Shown in pieces: positions 14,301 to 23,629 of a stretch of DNA of 64,000 bases. A model generated the notes under the pieces. That model was not told the origin of the DNA. It was given only the letters and a program-made list of their open reading frames with translations, and made no database searches. Within the stretch, counting starts at the first letter, position 1. Each line of letters opens with the position of its first letter. The stretch is from Lithospermum erythrorhizon (Eukaryota > Streptophyta > Magnoliopsida > Boraginales > Boraginaceae): the NCBI GenBank assembly GCA_019722365.1, contig JADFUC010001849.1, positions 62,001 through 126,000 of the forward strand, given 5' to 3'. A program made the translations under genes and the position numbers.

Positions 14301-14749
14301 GCGGTCTCGCGAGGAAATCGTGTGAAGCGCTTAAAACTCATAGTTTGAATGATCGATCCTCTTGATTTGATAAAACACATGCAATGAAGAATTTTCTATC
14401 TTTTTGAATTTTTATTTTATATCCGCTTTAAATAAATAATAAAAATTCTTCTTTCCATTAGAGTTAATTTGTTATACATATATAAAGTATGTTTATGTAC
14501 TTCGTATGTCAACACTTTCTTTAATCGCATTTTTTTTTGTAAGTTTGTGACAAACATTGAGTTGGAGAATAGTCCAAGTACGTATGATTAATTATGCCAA
14601 ATTTGCACTTGGAATATGCGTATATGGTATATTTTCGTGAGGAAGATTCTTTGCTTAAATGGCATTATCCTATATTTTCTCCTCTCTCTCATCCTTTATT
14701 ACATCCGTGGAGTGACTGACTTGGCCATTGCTTATTTGGACTCATCAAC
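11390..14749. other. Spacer upstream of the transporter; no supported gene
   Basis: The first few hundred bases should hold the transporter promoter (it reads leftward). Beyond 12,180 the sequence becomes mixed and somewhat GC-richer (13,900-14,350), with short ORFs such as 12834-13091, 13152-13337 and 14168-14380 whose translations I do not recognise. The texture resembles an old transposable element, but I found neither LTR pairs nor a pol motif, so I leave it unclassified. Confidence 0.4.
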
Positions 14750-17062
14750 AAACTAACCGTCCAAACTTATAACACAAACACACACACCCCGCAAATTTCT
14801 TCACATTTCAACTGCATTTTGCAGCATTCACCTGCTAATTTGTAAGGTATGTCACTAAGATCAATGCTTTATCCGTAACACCACAATCATAACATGTTTT
14901 GGGGGTCGGATTGTAGACACCCTTATCCTTGTGATAAAACATAAGACTGTTTCGGATAATTGACCCTTCCATCAATAATATTAGTATATATTTGGACATG
15001 CATCTTGAAAGATATCTAGTACATTGAGTTATTATGAAGGAGGATTATGTATTTGAACTACTTTCAGCTCGTTTTGTGTTTTTAATACTATCTCAAATGT
15101 TTTTTTCACGAACAAAATTTTTAACATATAAGTGTTTAGTAAGAAATATATAATGGTATGAATATTTTGATACAAATTAAGTTATATAGATGAATTATTA
15201 ATTAAGTGGATTGACTTTTGTTTGAAAAAATCCTCCTAACTAAATTAGAAAGAAGGAAGTACTCCATATATAATAAGGGAGGAAGGAATGTGCATATCAT
15301 TGTTTGACATGTTTATATAGTAAAATGATTTATCTTACACCCCAAGTAATATGCTAAGTAGGATTTAGTTCACAGGCCTTACTACATATGTACATATTCT
15401 TGCATGGAATAGAAAAGTTATCTCAAATTCTTGTTGGTTGTTAACAGTTAAAACATGTGCATTATTTTCCCTAAAAGTTATAATAAGGGTTGAAAAAAAT
15501 TAAAAATGGATAAAATGATGTTTTTTTAATTTTCTTAAAATAACTTGAGCCCCTAAAAAAATTTGTGCCGCTCCCTATATTATTTATCTTTACTTTTTTC
15601 ATTATTAAAAATCTTGAAATACTTGATTTTTATGTTTTGGGTAAATAATAGGAAAGCTGTTAAAAGCTACATGGGAGTATAAAAAGTAACCTCTAAAATA
15701 AGAAAAGTGATTATTATAGAATTATTTTAGAGAAATTTTTTTTAAGGGGAAAGGTGGTGTCACGTACTCTTACTTGACTCGAAACTGACTTAGTAAGCAA
15801 CTTCATTTTTCATGGCAGTTAGCGGTGTCTTTGAAACCAGGGGTTCATTCTTTCGGCAATCGGTCGCGCTAAATTGTTGATTGCCATAGATAATGAGTTC
15901 CCAGAGTGTGTTAAAGACTACGGGGGGCTACAGGAGGCCGTGGAGTGCGTCTTGATGGCCACGCTCCTGTTACTGTGAGAGCTAAAGGAACAAGAGGATC
16001 GTGAAGTTGATCGTCTTGCCTTGAGACTAGCTTTCACGGTGACAAACATTGTTTAAGAAGGTCTTTCCATTTGTTCTTTAGGTTTTATCATAATAATGAT
16101 AATGCAAAGTATGTTTCCCTTTTTGCGGGGAGAACATGGGGCTTGAGCCGGCAATACGACCCATACGTTGCTGTGTCAACGGTATTCCATTGATTGTTAA
16201 CCTGTTGCAACTGCTCGTTTTTCTAGTAGTGATCGATTCTAACATTTGCATCGTTGTTGTTAGGTGATAAACATGTAGCGAGAAAGCGTAAGTTAATTGT
16301 TCTGTGCTCGTTTTCTAGTAGTGATCGATTCTAACATTTGCATCGTTGTTGTTAGGTGATAAACATGTAGCAGAAACTGTCGTTAATGTGCTAACCTCGC
16401 TTCCTTTTATTGTACTTGGACTTAATAGCTGAGTTAGACATTTATCACAGGCTAGTGTCGTCTGGTCATCGAACTTTTATTGATATTGCTTATACGTGTT
16501 TCTAATCTTTGCCAGGGAAGAATCTAAATTATTAAATTTATGCAATTGCTAATTAGTTGGAATTGCTTTCAGTCGTATCATTCTTCGAGAGGGAACATCG
16601 GGGAAGTATTTGAGGTGGGCGGCCATGCAATGATTACAACCAACCCGGTGAGTATGAAGTTCATTGGTTTATGGTAAATATATGGATGCACCATGTTCTC
16701 TTGAAAAATGATTCTAGGATATGCATGGACCAATATAAGGAATTATTTCTTTGGCTCTGGTGTCTGAAATCTTTAACATGGTATTTGGTTGCAGTGTCCA
16801 AGAGCCGTCGAAGCGAGAACCGAAGTTATTGATGGGCGCTTCCGCCTACTGTCGCAATCCAACCTCTGATGGTATCAGTTGTTCATACAGGAATGATGGA
16901 GGTATACATCTTCATCCTGAAATGATGGATTCATTAAGTACTCCTTTCATTATCATACGTTTTCCAGTACATTATTTGTCTTGTATCTTTCTGGAAATGA
17001 TAATAGTTTTTAACTAACAGTGGCATTTGCTAAAGCGATTGCAAAATCCGGATCCCAGGATG
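14750..17062 (+). pseudogene. Unidentified exon-like pieces, frame-broken
   Basis: A CA-rich leader (about 14,750-14,846) ends at a good donor (AAG|GTATGTC). Later blocks have higher GC and protein-like frames: about 15,815-16,030 (contains DNEFPECVKDYGG and, after an in-frame stop, KEQEDREVDRLALRLAF), about 16,130-16,215 (GLEPAIRPI, VNGIPLIVNLLQL), 16573-16647 (bounded by CAG and GTGAGT, 25 codons including EVFEVGGHAMITTNP) and 16795-16869 (PRAVEARTEVIDGRFR, then TGA). The last two join in phase. I do not recognise the protein. The in-frame stop and the duplicated segment at 16,212-16,375 suggest decay, although a real gene with mis-drawn exons is possible. Confidence 0.3.
16212..16375 (+). 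repeat. Imperfect tandem duplication, about 72 bp units, 93 bp apart
   Basis: The segment from TGCTCGTTTTT to ACATGTAGCGAGAA (16212-16284) recurs almost unchanged at 16305-16375. Differences are a single T and the GCGAG/GCAG end. The repeat includes a possible branch region and acceptor (TTGTTGTTAG|GTGATAAAC), so it duplicates a potential splice site. Seen directly in sequence. Confidence 0.9.
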
Positions 17063-17889
17063 GTAGCGTAACATGCACAAGATGTCATCTTTGTTGGGTG
17101 TTTTTCTTCTTAGCGATGATATTCAAAGAAGCCCATATCTTCATCTTTGGTTGGCGTCTTACGTACAATTGGAGTTGGCACTTGCAACAAACTCCTTGAT
17201 TCATCAAATCATCCTCCAGCATCATGATTAATTCGTCGAAAACACATCTATTACGTCTATGGATCTTATCTGATGGTATTAAATAATCTTTGCACTCCAT
17301 ATTAGATCCAATTGGAAAATGGCCAGGCCCGGCTTTAATCTGTGCCACGGTATTAAGCATGGGGCCCATTTAAAAGGGTCCCCTTTTAAAAAAAAATTAC
17401 TCGGAGTCTATTTTTTTAATTGTCGTTTAGCTTATTTATTATTTATTTTCAATCACTTATCGTTTGCTTTATATATAATAAATATGCTTCTACATTCAAA
17501 TTCACTTTTTGATTACTTTTTATACTTAAATTATCAATCAATCAATGATATAATTTTAATTAATTATCATTTTATATTTTCAATGTACTTAATTTATGTG
17601 CGTCGACTAAAACACTTCATGGAGAGAAATATAAAGAAAGTCGGAGAGAGATTTATTTTAGCAAAAAAAGCTTTTCGATGAATCTCGAAAATTGAAACTT
17701 GACACATATTTTACCTTATTAATTAGTTTTCATATCATTGTAAAAAATAATATTTATTAATAAATATAATAAAAAGGCTTACCGTTGTTATGATGGGCAG
17801 AAAATGGTCTACATGTTATCCATATTATCCCTCACTGCTTCAGGTTATTGCGGGGGGATCGATTAAGTCGAGAGGGACTCGTTCAGCCT
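17063..17889. other. AT-rich spacer
   Basis: No gene recognised. A - strand ORF (17369-17085) and a + strand ORF (17319-17681) overlap each other and look like chance. Around 17,320-17,390 there is a short GC-rich patch (GGCCAGGCCCGGC, then GGGGCCCATTT) of unknown origin inside very AT-rich DNA. Confidence 0.4.
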
Positions 17890-17899
17890 TGATAGAGGA

Positions 17900-18790
17900 T
17901 CAATTGAGTGTCAAATTGACACCGGTGGGGACAGGGATCAAAATTTGGATCCCGGGTGTCCCAGTTTAACACCTCGATTGGATCTACAAAATAAAAAAAA
18001 CAAAAAAAAAAAATGGATCGCCCGGTGGCGCCACGTCAGTAAGTTGCTGTTGGTAGCTTCAGCCTTGACACGTGTGTTAGACTAAGTTGTTTTTCCTCGA
18101 CCACAAATTGTTTTTGCCTGATAATTAAGCAAAAAAAAATTACCACTCTTTTTTTATTTTTAGAGCTCACATAAATAGAGCTTTAGGTTTGTGTCATTTG
18201 GACAAAAAAAATCGGTTTTACACCTTTTTATTCTTAACTTAATCAATTTTCTCTTTTTGATTTCAGCTTATTAGATCGTGACAAAACTATATTTTATTGT
18301 GTGTTTTTGTATGTTTTCAATAATTTATGTATGTTTGCTTATTATGTATGTACTGAGTTCGGTGATGAATAATATTGTGTGTTATTTTAAAAAAATTAAT
18401 ATTATTTATTGTATTAAAATATTATGGGATTTTGAAATTCAAAAAAATATATACTATTAAAATATACTTTTTAAAATATATATGAAATAAAAAAATATTA
18501 AAAAATTATTAAAATATTTTAAAAATAATTAAAATATTAAAATTATTAAAATATATTTTTAAAAATTATAATATTATTTATTGTATTATTAAATTTAATA
18601 ATTATATATGAAATAAATAAAGAGAAATGAAAAATATGATGGAAGTTATATGTTGGAGTGATGTGGAAGAGGAGAGAAATGGTGACACCTGAATGGCCTT
18701 CTTGTGGTTGTTGGTAAAAGTGGGTGTTATTTGGGGATGCTAAGCTGATGTGGCCCCGGAAGAGAGATGTCAAATTTGACACGTGCGGAT
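17900..18790. mobile_element. Probable non-autonomous DNA transposon (MITE-like) including dispersed repeat copy B
   Basis: A motif close to TGTCAAATTGACA occurs at the left (about 17,909) and its near-identical form TGTCAAATTTGACA at the right (about 18,767); both are palindromic, so they could be terminal motifs. Between them lie an A-rich leader with an ATAAATAGAG box similar to the copy at 6,690-6,910 and an extremely AT-rich core (18,400-18,620). No transposase is encoded. The boundaries and superfamily (a Harbinger-type derivative is one possibility) are inference. Confidence 0.4.
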
Positions 18791-19278
18791 AGTCTAAGGA
18801 ACCTATTCGAGGTATTCTTTACTATGCGGGTCTTCGGCACTACGGTGACGGATAAGTTAAGAAAATGGGAGGGTGGGATTAGTTGCACATTATGTTGGCA
18901 TTGCTGCACAATTGTATGTAATGGAATAATGCAGATTAGCAGGCTATCCCTAGCTAGTGATGAAAATTAGTAGAAATTTGTGTAATCTACCATTGAAATC
19001 TTGGCAATGCCTGTTGCCTTCATGAACTAAATGATGTATGTGATTTAGCTACTAAAACTCTGAAATTTAGAGTAAAATAAATTTCATGAAAAGAGAACAA
19101 AGGGACATCGCTAAGTGTGGAAGCTTGACATACCATTATTCATCTGATCAAATTGTCAATATAACAAAAGTCATCAACAATTGCTAATACCAATAACAAG
19201 TGACATTAGAAAACACAACTTGAGAAACTCATGAGTTCCCATGCTCAAATACTCCAAAACTAGTCTCAATTGTTCAAA
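18791..19278. other. Spacer, including probable 3' UTR of the chaperonin
   Basis: One + strand ORF (18767-18970) ends in TAG but has no family resemblance I recognise. The sequence near 19,100-19,278 probably contains the 3' UTR of the chaperonin gene on the - strand. Confidence 0.4.
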
Positions 19279-20831
19279 TCAATTTTCATGAAGAGTCCCC
19301 AAAATATCCTCATCCCTGAACAGATGATACCTGCAGCACAAAGAAGAAACCAAATGCATTAAAATCTATGTACCACAAAGACAAAGATGATCGATATATT
19401 TTTCAATGGTCAAAATCAACGAAGTTCGCAATCTTAAACTCTTAATTGACACATACAACTTTGATATCAATCAAAATTATCATTGTAATAGTAAAGTTGG
19501 TTGACCAAACTGTCATTTGATACATTTTTCACAAAAAAATAAAAATAAAACACTAAAACATACATTTGAGTTCGAAATTGAAAAGGACAATTCATCATAA
19601 TTCAAAACTGGATGAAATTTTAGAGATGAAAGGAGTATGTAGTTAGATTGAGTCTTAGACTTAAAACTTACTCTTTATCTTCCAATTTGATCTGGGTGCC
19701 ACCGTATTCCGGCAACAGAACAGTGTCTCCTTCCTTCACAGCTGTTGGAATCAAATTACCCGACTTATCTGGTACCCCTGGACCAACTGCAATCACTTTG
19801 CCTGAGTTCAACTGCAATAACATCCGAATTCATCAATCTTAACAATAATCAAGAGTACACTCTAGGTTGATTTCATATTGTCGAAATCAATACAAACTAC
19901 AACCAACATCCCAAGAGTACACTCTAGGTTGATTTCATATTGTCGAAATCAACAAACTTTACGCAAAGTGAATACATCAAACATCCATAATAACTAGTAC
20001 CAGCAGGCCAAAATTTAGTCTAGCTTGACTTTCAAGTTTCAATGGTCAAAATTAACAAACTTTCACAAAGTCAATAATGCATCAAGAATCCATAAAAACT
20101 AATACCACCATCTTAAAAATGTAGTCTACCTTGATTTTTAATGGTCAAATTTAACAAACTTTATCAAAGTCAATAATAAATCAAGAATCCATAAAAACTA
20201 ATGCCACCAAAATATAGTCTAGCTTGATTTTCAATAGCAAAAATTAACAAACTTTATGAAAATTCTTAATACGTGAAGAATTCATAAAAGCTAACACCAC
20301 CACCCTAAATAATAGTCTAGTTTCATTTCTAATAGTCAAAATTAACAAACTTTACAGCTTTAATGGACACATATAACTAAGATAAAAATCAAAATTATCA
20401 AACATATATTATATTTTATATATTTTTCACCAAATGAATATTAGAACAGACCTTTTGGATCTATCCGGAAACAACCTACTTGTTATCACCACACATAAGG
20501 TTGCATATTATCGGACCCCCTTATGGATAAGGGGAGCTCTTCAGAGATATTCGGGCATGTTGATATTGATTAATATAGCAAATATTTAAGTACAAAATTT
20601 AGAAAGTCAACCATAAAAAAACCAGACAACCATTTTAAAATGGATTGAGCATAAACTGACACTAAACCAATCAACAAAACAGTAAAAATGAACATTTAAA
20701 TGAGTTTCTTGAAGTAGAAAAAATACCTTGTTGGTTTTCTCAGGGAGGAGAATACCAGCAGAGGTTTTGGAAGGTGGGATAACCTTCTCAATAAGGACTC
20801 TGTTAAGGGATGGTATTAAGCGTTTTGCCAT
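19279..20831 (-). CDS. CPN10: Mitochondrial-type 10 kDa chaperonin (GroES/HSP10)
   Basis: Three exons on the - strand, 20831-20727, 19811-19672 and 19330-19279, join in frame to 98 residues plus TGA, the normal size of plant mitochondrial CPN10. The protein starts MAKRLIPSLNRVLIEKVIPP, contains the Cpn10 signature region and mobile loop (KTSAGILLPEK), then GKVIAVGPG and GDTVLLPEYGG, and ends FRDEDILGTLHEN. Splice sites are canonical, and exon 2 to exon 3 splits a Glu codon. CPN10 forms the heptameric lid of the CPN60 folding chamber in the mitochondrial matrix; there is no long cleavable presequence, as usual for this family. Start chosen because MAKRLIPS is the conserved N-terminus. A TATA-like box and a heat-shock-like element lie just upstream, and the gene is head-to-head with RECG. 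The single-domain length excludes the plastid double-domain CPN20. Confidence 0.96.
19851..19952. repeat. 40-bp direct repeat in chaperonin intron 1
   Basis: The 40-base segment from AAGAGTACACTCTAGG to TGTCGAAATCAA occurs at 19851-19890 and again without change at 19913-19952. It lies inside intron 1 of CPN10 and adjoins a longer degenerate array. Confidence 0.95.
19930..20370. repeat. Degenerate tandem array, about 100-110 bp units, in chaperonin intron 1
   Basis: The order of landmarks AATCCATAAAAACTAAT, ACCACC, TAGTCTA, TTGATTTT, ATGGTCAAA, TTAACAAACTTT, CAAAGTCAATAAT recurs about four times with substitutions and small gaps. This accounts for most of the length of intron 1. Confidence 0.75.
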
Positions 20832-20870
20832 TGTGAAGAAGTAGTGGTGGCTACTGGCTAGGGTGGGTTG

Positions 20871-20887
20871 GTGTATTAATATAGCAA
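20871..20887 (-). promoter_or_regulatory. TATA-like box of CPN10
   Basis: On the - strand the sequence reads GCTATATTAATAC about 45 bases before the start codon. It is a plausible TATA element, though the 5' UTR would then be very short. Confidence 0.35.
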
Positions 20888-20904
20888 GAGGGGGGCAAGT
20901 CACT

Positions 20905-20965
20905 AGTAGAAGGTTCTAGGAAACTTGTAGGGTGGGTAATGTTCTAGTAATGGGTAGATTTGTAG
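20905..20965. promoter_or_regulatory. Heat-shock-element-like sites upstream of CPN10
   Basis: GAAGGTTC at 20909-20916 is a perfect GAAnnTTC pair and continues into TTCTAGGAA, a near match to a third unit with one extra base. A second TTCTAGTAA occurs about 40 bases further up. Such sites bind heat-shock factors in known genes, fitting a chaperonin promoter; function here is inferred. Confidence 0.45.
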
Positions 20966-21429
20966 GGGTTTAGTAGGGTTTATGGAGGTGTCAAAATATG
21001 TAACCTTATTGTAAAAATATGTAACTTTACCTTCTTGATCACTCTATTAAGTCTAGCATCGAGTTGAGTTTGAGTTGAATTTTTTTTTATTATGTTCAGA
21101 TACTAAATGGGCAAAATAGAATCTAAAGCATGACGAGCTTGTATTTAACCGAGTCGAGGTACGACTAGCTCACTTCTTTTACAATCCAAATTCAATTGGC
21201 AAAATTTAATTTAATTAATCAATTAATAAAATTATTTAACTTGAAAAGCAAAATCATCAATTTATAGTAGAAGTTGAAATCATAACCAAATCATAATTAA
21301 ATAATCAAAAAATAATAATAATAACTTGAAATCATAAAGATGTATTAATATAGTAACGAACTCACAGAGGCAGGCTTCTCCATCTAACAAGCCTCGGCTT
21401 CATTTAAACCAAGTCGAACTTCAAATCAC
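20966..21429. other. Shared upstream region between CPN10 and RECG
   Basis: About 0.5 kb of AT-rich sequence separates the CPN10 promoter from the likely first exon of RECG, which points the other way. It contains no ORF of note and could act as a bidirectional promoter. Confidence 0.4.
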
Positions 21430-21549
21430 GAACAACCGCTTCGCTTTAGCAGCTCCTACCCAACTTTTAATCACATATGTTCTGAAAATATCACTTATCT
21501 GAAATTTAACAAGCATTCTCATGCTCAGTGCTCACTCATCCCTCTTTTG
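21430..21549 (+). other. Probable 5' UTR exon of RECG
   Basis: A moderately GC-rich, ORF-free block ends at TTTTG|GTAAGTTTTTT (donor at 21550), and the next good acceptor in the right place is AACTGCAG just before 23,599. That makes 21,550-23,598 a leader intron of about 2 kb. The left end of this exon is a guess. Confidence 0.4.
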
Positions 21550-21572
21550 GTAAGTTTTTTCCCATATTTGGG

Positions 21573-21942
21573 TTGATTTCTTTAGGCTTCAGAAGTAGTT
21601 CTACACTTTTTTGATACAAAAAGTTCACAACTTTATATAAAATAATGAATTGTTTGATTCTTGTTTTGGAATATATAAGTAAAGAATAATTTTTTATGGG
21701 TTTGAGCTAGATTTTTGTGAAAATTTATTGAGTTGTGTTACATTTATAATACACTATAGTGTAGAAGTTGATAAATAATTATGGTTTATTGGAAATTTAT
21801 GACATTTGAGCATTTTTTGTTGTGGGCACAATCAAAATTTATATGCATAACACTAGTTGAGTAGTTGGGCTGTTTTCTTTAGGCTTCAGAAGTAGTTCAC
21901 AACTTTATATAAGCTGATGAATTGTTTGATTCTTTGCTTTTG

Positions 21943-21996
<54 letters not shown>

Positions 21997-23060
21997 GTTT
22001 TTTTTTGTAAATTAGCGATGAAGAGGATGATTACATAATTACTAACTAAACACAGTTGTAAGTGCTACAAAGAAAGTAAAGAATATTCTTAGAGCAAGAA
22101 ACCTCCTTTGTGAAAGCTTGGATTGATATCCACTAGATCTGATGAGGCAATCGGCTTTGCTTTGGAATATATAAGTAAAGAATAAATTTTTATGGGTTTA
22201 AGCTATATTTTATTGAAAATTTATTGAGTTGTGTTACTGGTGCATTTTTGAGCATTTTGTTGAGAAATAGTTATCCACCAATGGAATTGACTATTTGATC
22301 ATTTTTTGTTGTGGGCACAACCAACAATTACTGATTGCTGTTTGGATTGATAGTACATAGTAGAGGCCTTTTTTTTATATTAAACTTGGGAGTTTTGGAA
22401 TCTGGATCTTTGATTTTTTTTATTCCTCACTGGTTTATGTATATTTATGTACATACCACTTAGTTGTGTTACAGGACTTGCATATCCACATGCACTAAAG
22501 TGTAGAAGTTGACAAATAATTATGCATATTATGCATTTTGTTGTGGCACAACCAAGAATTTCTGATTGGTGTTTTGATTAATAGTAGAAGAATTTTGGAT
22601 TGAATTGGGAGCTTTGGAATTTGGAAGCTTAAGTTTTTTTGATTCATCACTGTTTTATGTATATTCATATAAAGTTGTATGCTTGTTCATACCACTTATT
22701 TGGGTTGCTTTCTTTAGGTCTCAGAAGTAGTTCTACACCTTTTGGAGCAGAAAGCCTACAACTTTGTATAAGCTGATGAATTGTCTGATTCTTGTTTTGA
22801 AATATATAAATAAAGCAGAATTTTTATGGGTTTAAGCTAGATTTTATTTAAAATGATTGAGTTGTGTTACATGAATTGCACACCCACATCAGTAAAGTGT
22901 ATATAAGTTGACAAATAGATATTGGCTGGTCTAAGATTTGAGCATTTTTGTTGTTGGTGCACTAATAATTTCTGCTTAATAGTAAATGAATTTTGGATTG
23001 GATTGGGAGCTTTGGAATCTGGAAGCTTGAATTTTTTATGATTCCTCACTGTTTTATGTT
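21573..23060 (+). repeat. Degenerate repeats within the RECG leader intron
   Basis: A module with the landmarks TTCAGAAGTAGTTC, ACAACTTTATATAA, TGATGAATTGT, GATTCTTG, GGAATATATAA, TTTTTATGGGTTT, AGCTAGATTTT and TTGAGTTGTGTTAC occurs near 21,580, 21,880, 22,155 (partial) and 22,715. A second module with GAGCATTTTTTGTTGTGG and CACAACCAA recurs between copies. The array includes a dinucleotide run listed separately. Confidence 0.75.
21945..21993. repeat. (AT)n microsatellite
   Basis: About 24 consecutive AT units, uninterrupted. It sits in the RECG leader intron. Confidence 0.98.
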
Positions 23061-23629
23061 TAATTATGGTATACAAAAAATATATATACTGTAAGAATCT
23101 TGAAGGAGAAACAAGAAATTTGAACTGTTAGCTAATTTCATGTAGATTGTTAGTTGTTGAAAGAGTGACCGTGTTCTTATAATCCATGGTTGTATACAAA
23201 CTTCCCTGTTAGAGAATTTTTATCCATCGTAGATTATTTGTCATAGTTGAAGGCCAATCAGATGTTGCATTTTGTGGATGCACTCTGGTTTATTATATTT
23301 CCTGGTTTAGGGAAAACTTTAGAATTTTGTAATTGTGATCTAATTATATTCCGATGCCTCTTATTGAACATTGTTTCTGCAACTTTACTTCATGAAGTTT
23401 TCAATACTTTTTGAATGACATATATCAAGCTTGGTTTATATCTTTATTTCTTAAATTGAGTTCCATTTATGATGGTTCAAGATGCCATTTCTTTTCAGGT
23501 TTTAGTGCCTGTAATGTTATAGTTGACATATTGAAGTATAATTATATAGATATCACTCGGTTTGGTGTAAGTTATCTGTTTTAATATATGAACTGCAGAT
23601 TCCCGATAGCAAGCATTGATGTAGCAAAC

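Noticed and set aside
17085..17369. 94-codon - strand ORF with Cys pairs (CCKC) as a zinc-finger gene
   Set aside because: The spacing fits no known finger, and the frame overlaps another open frame on the opposite strand; unsupported.
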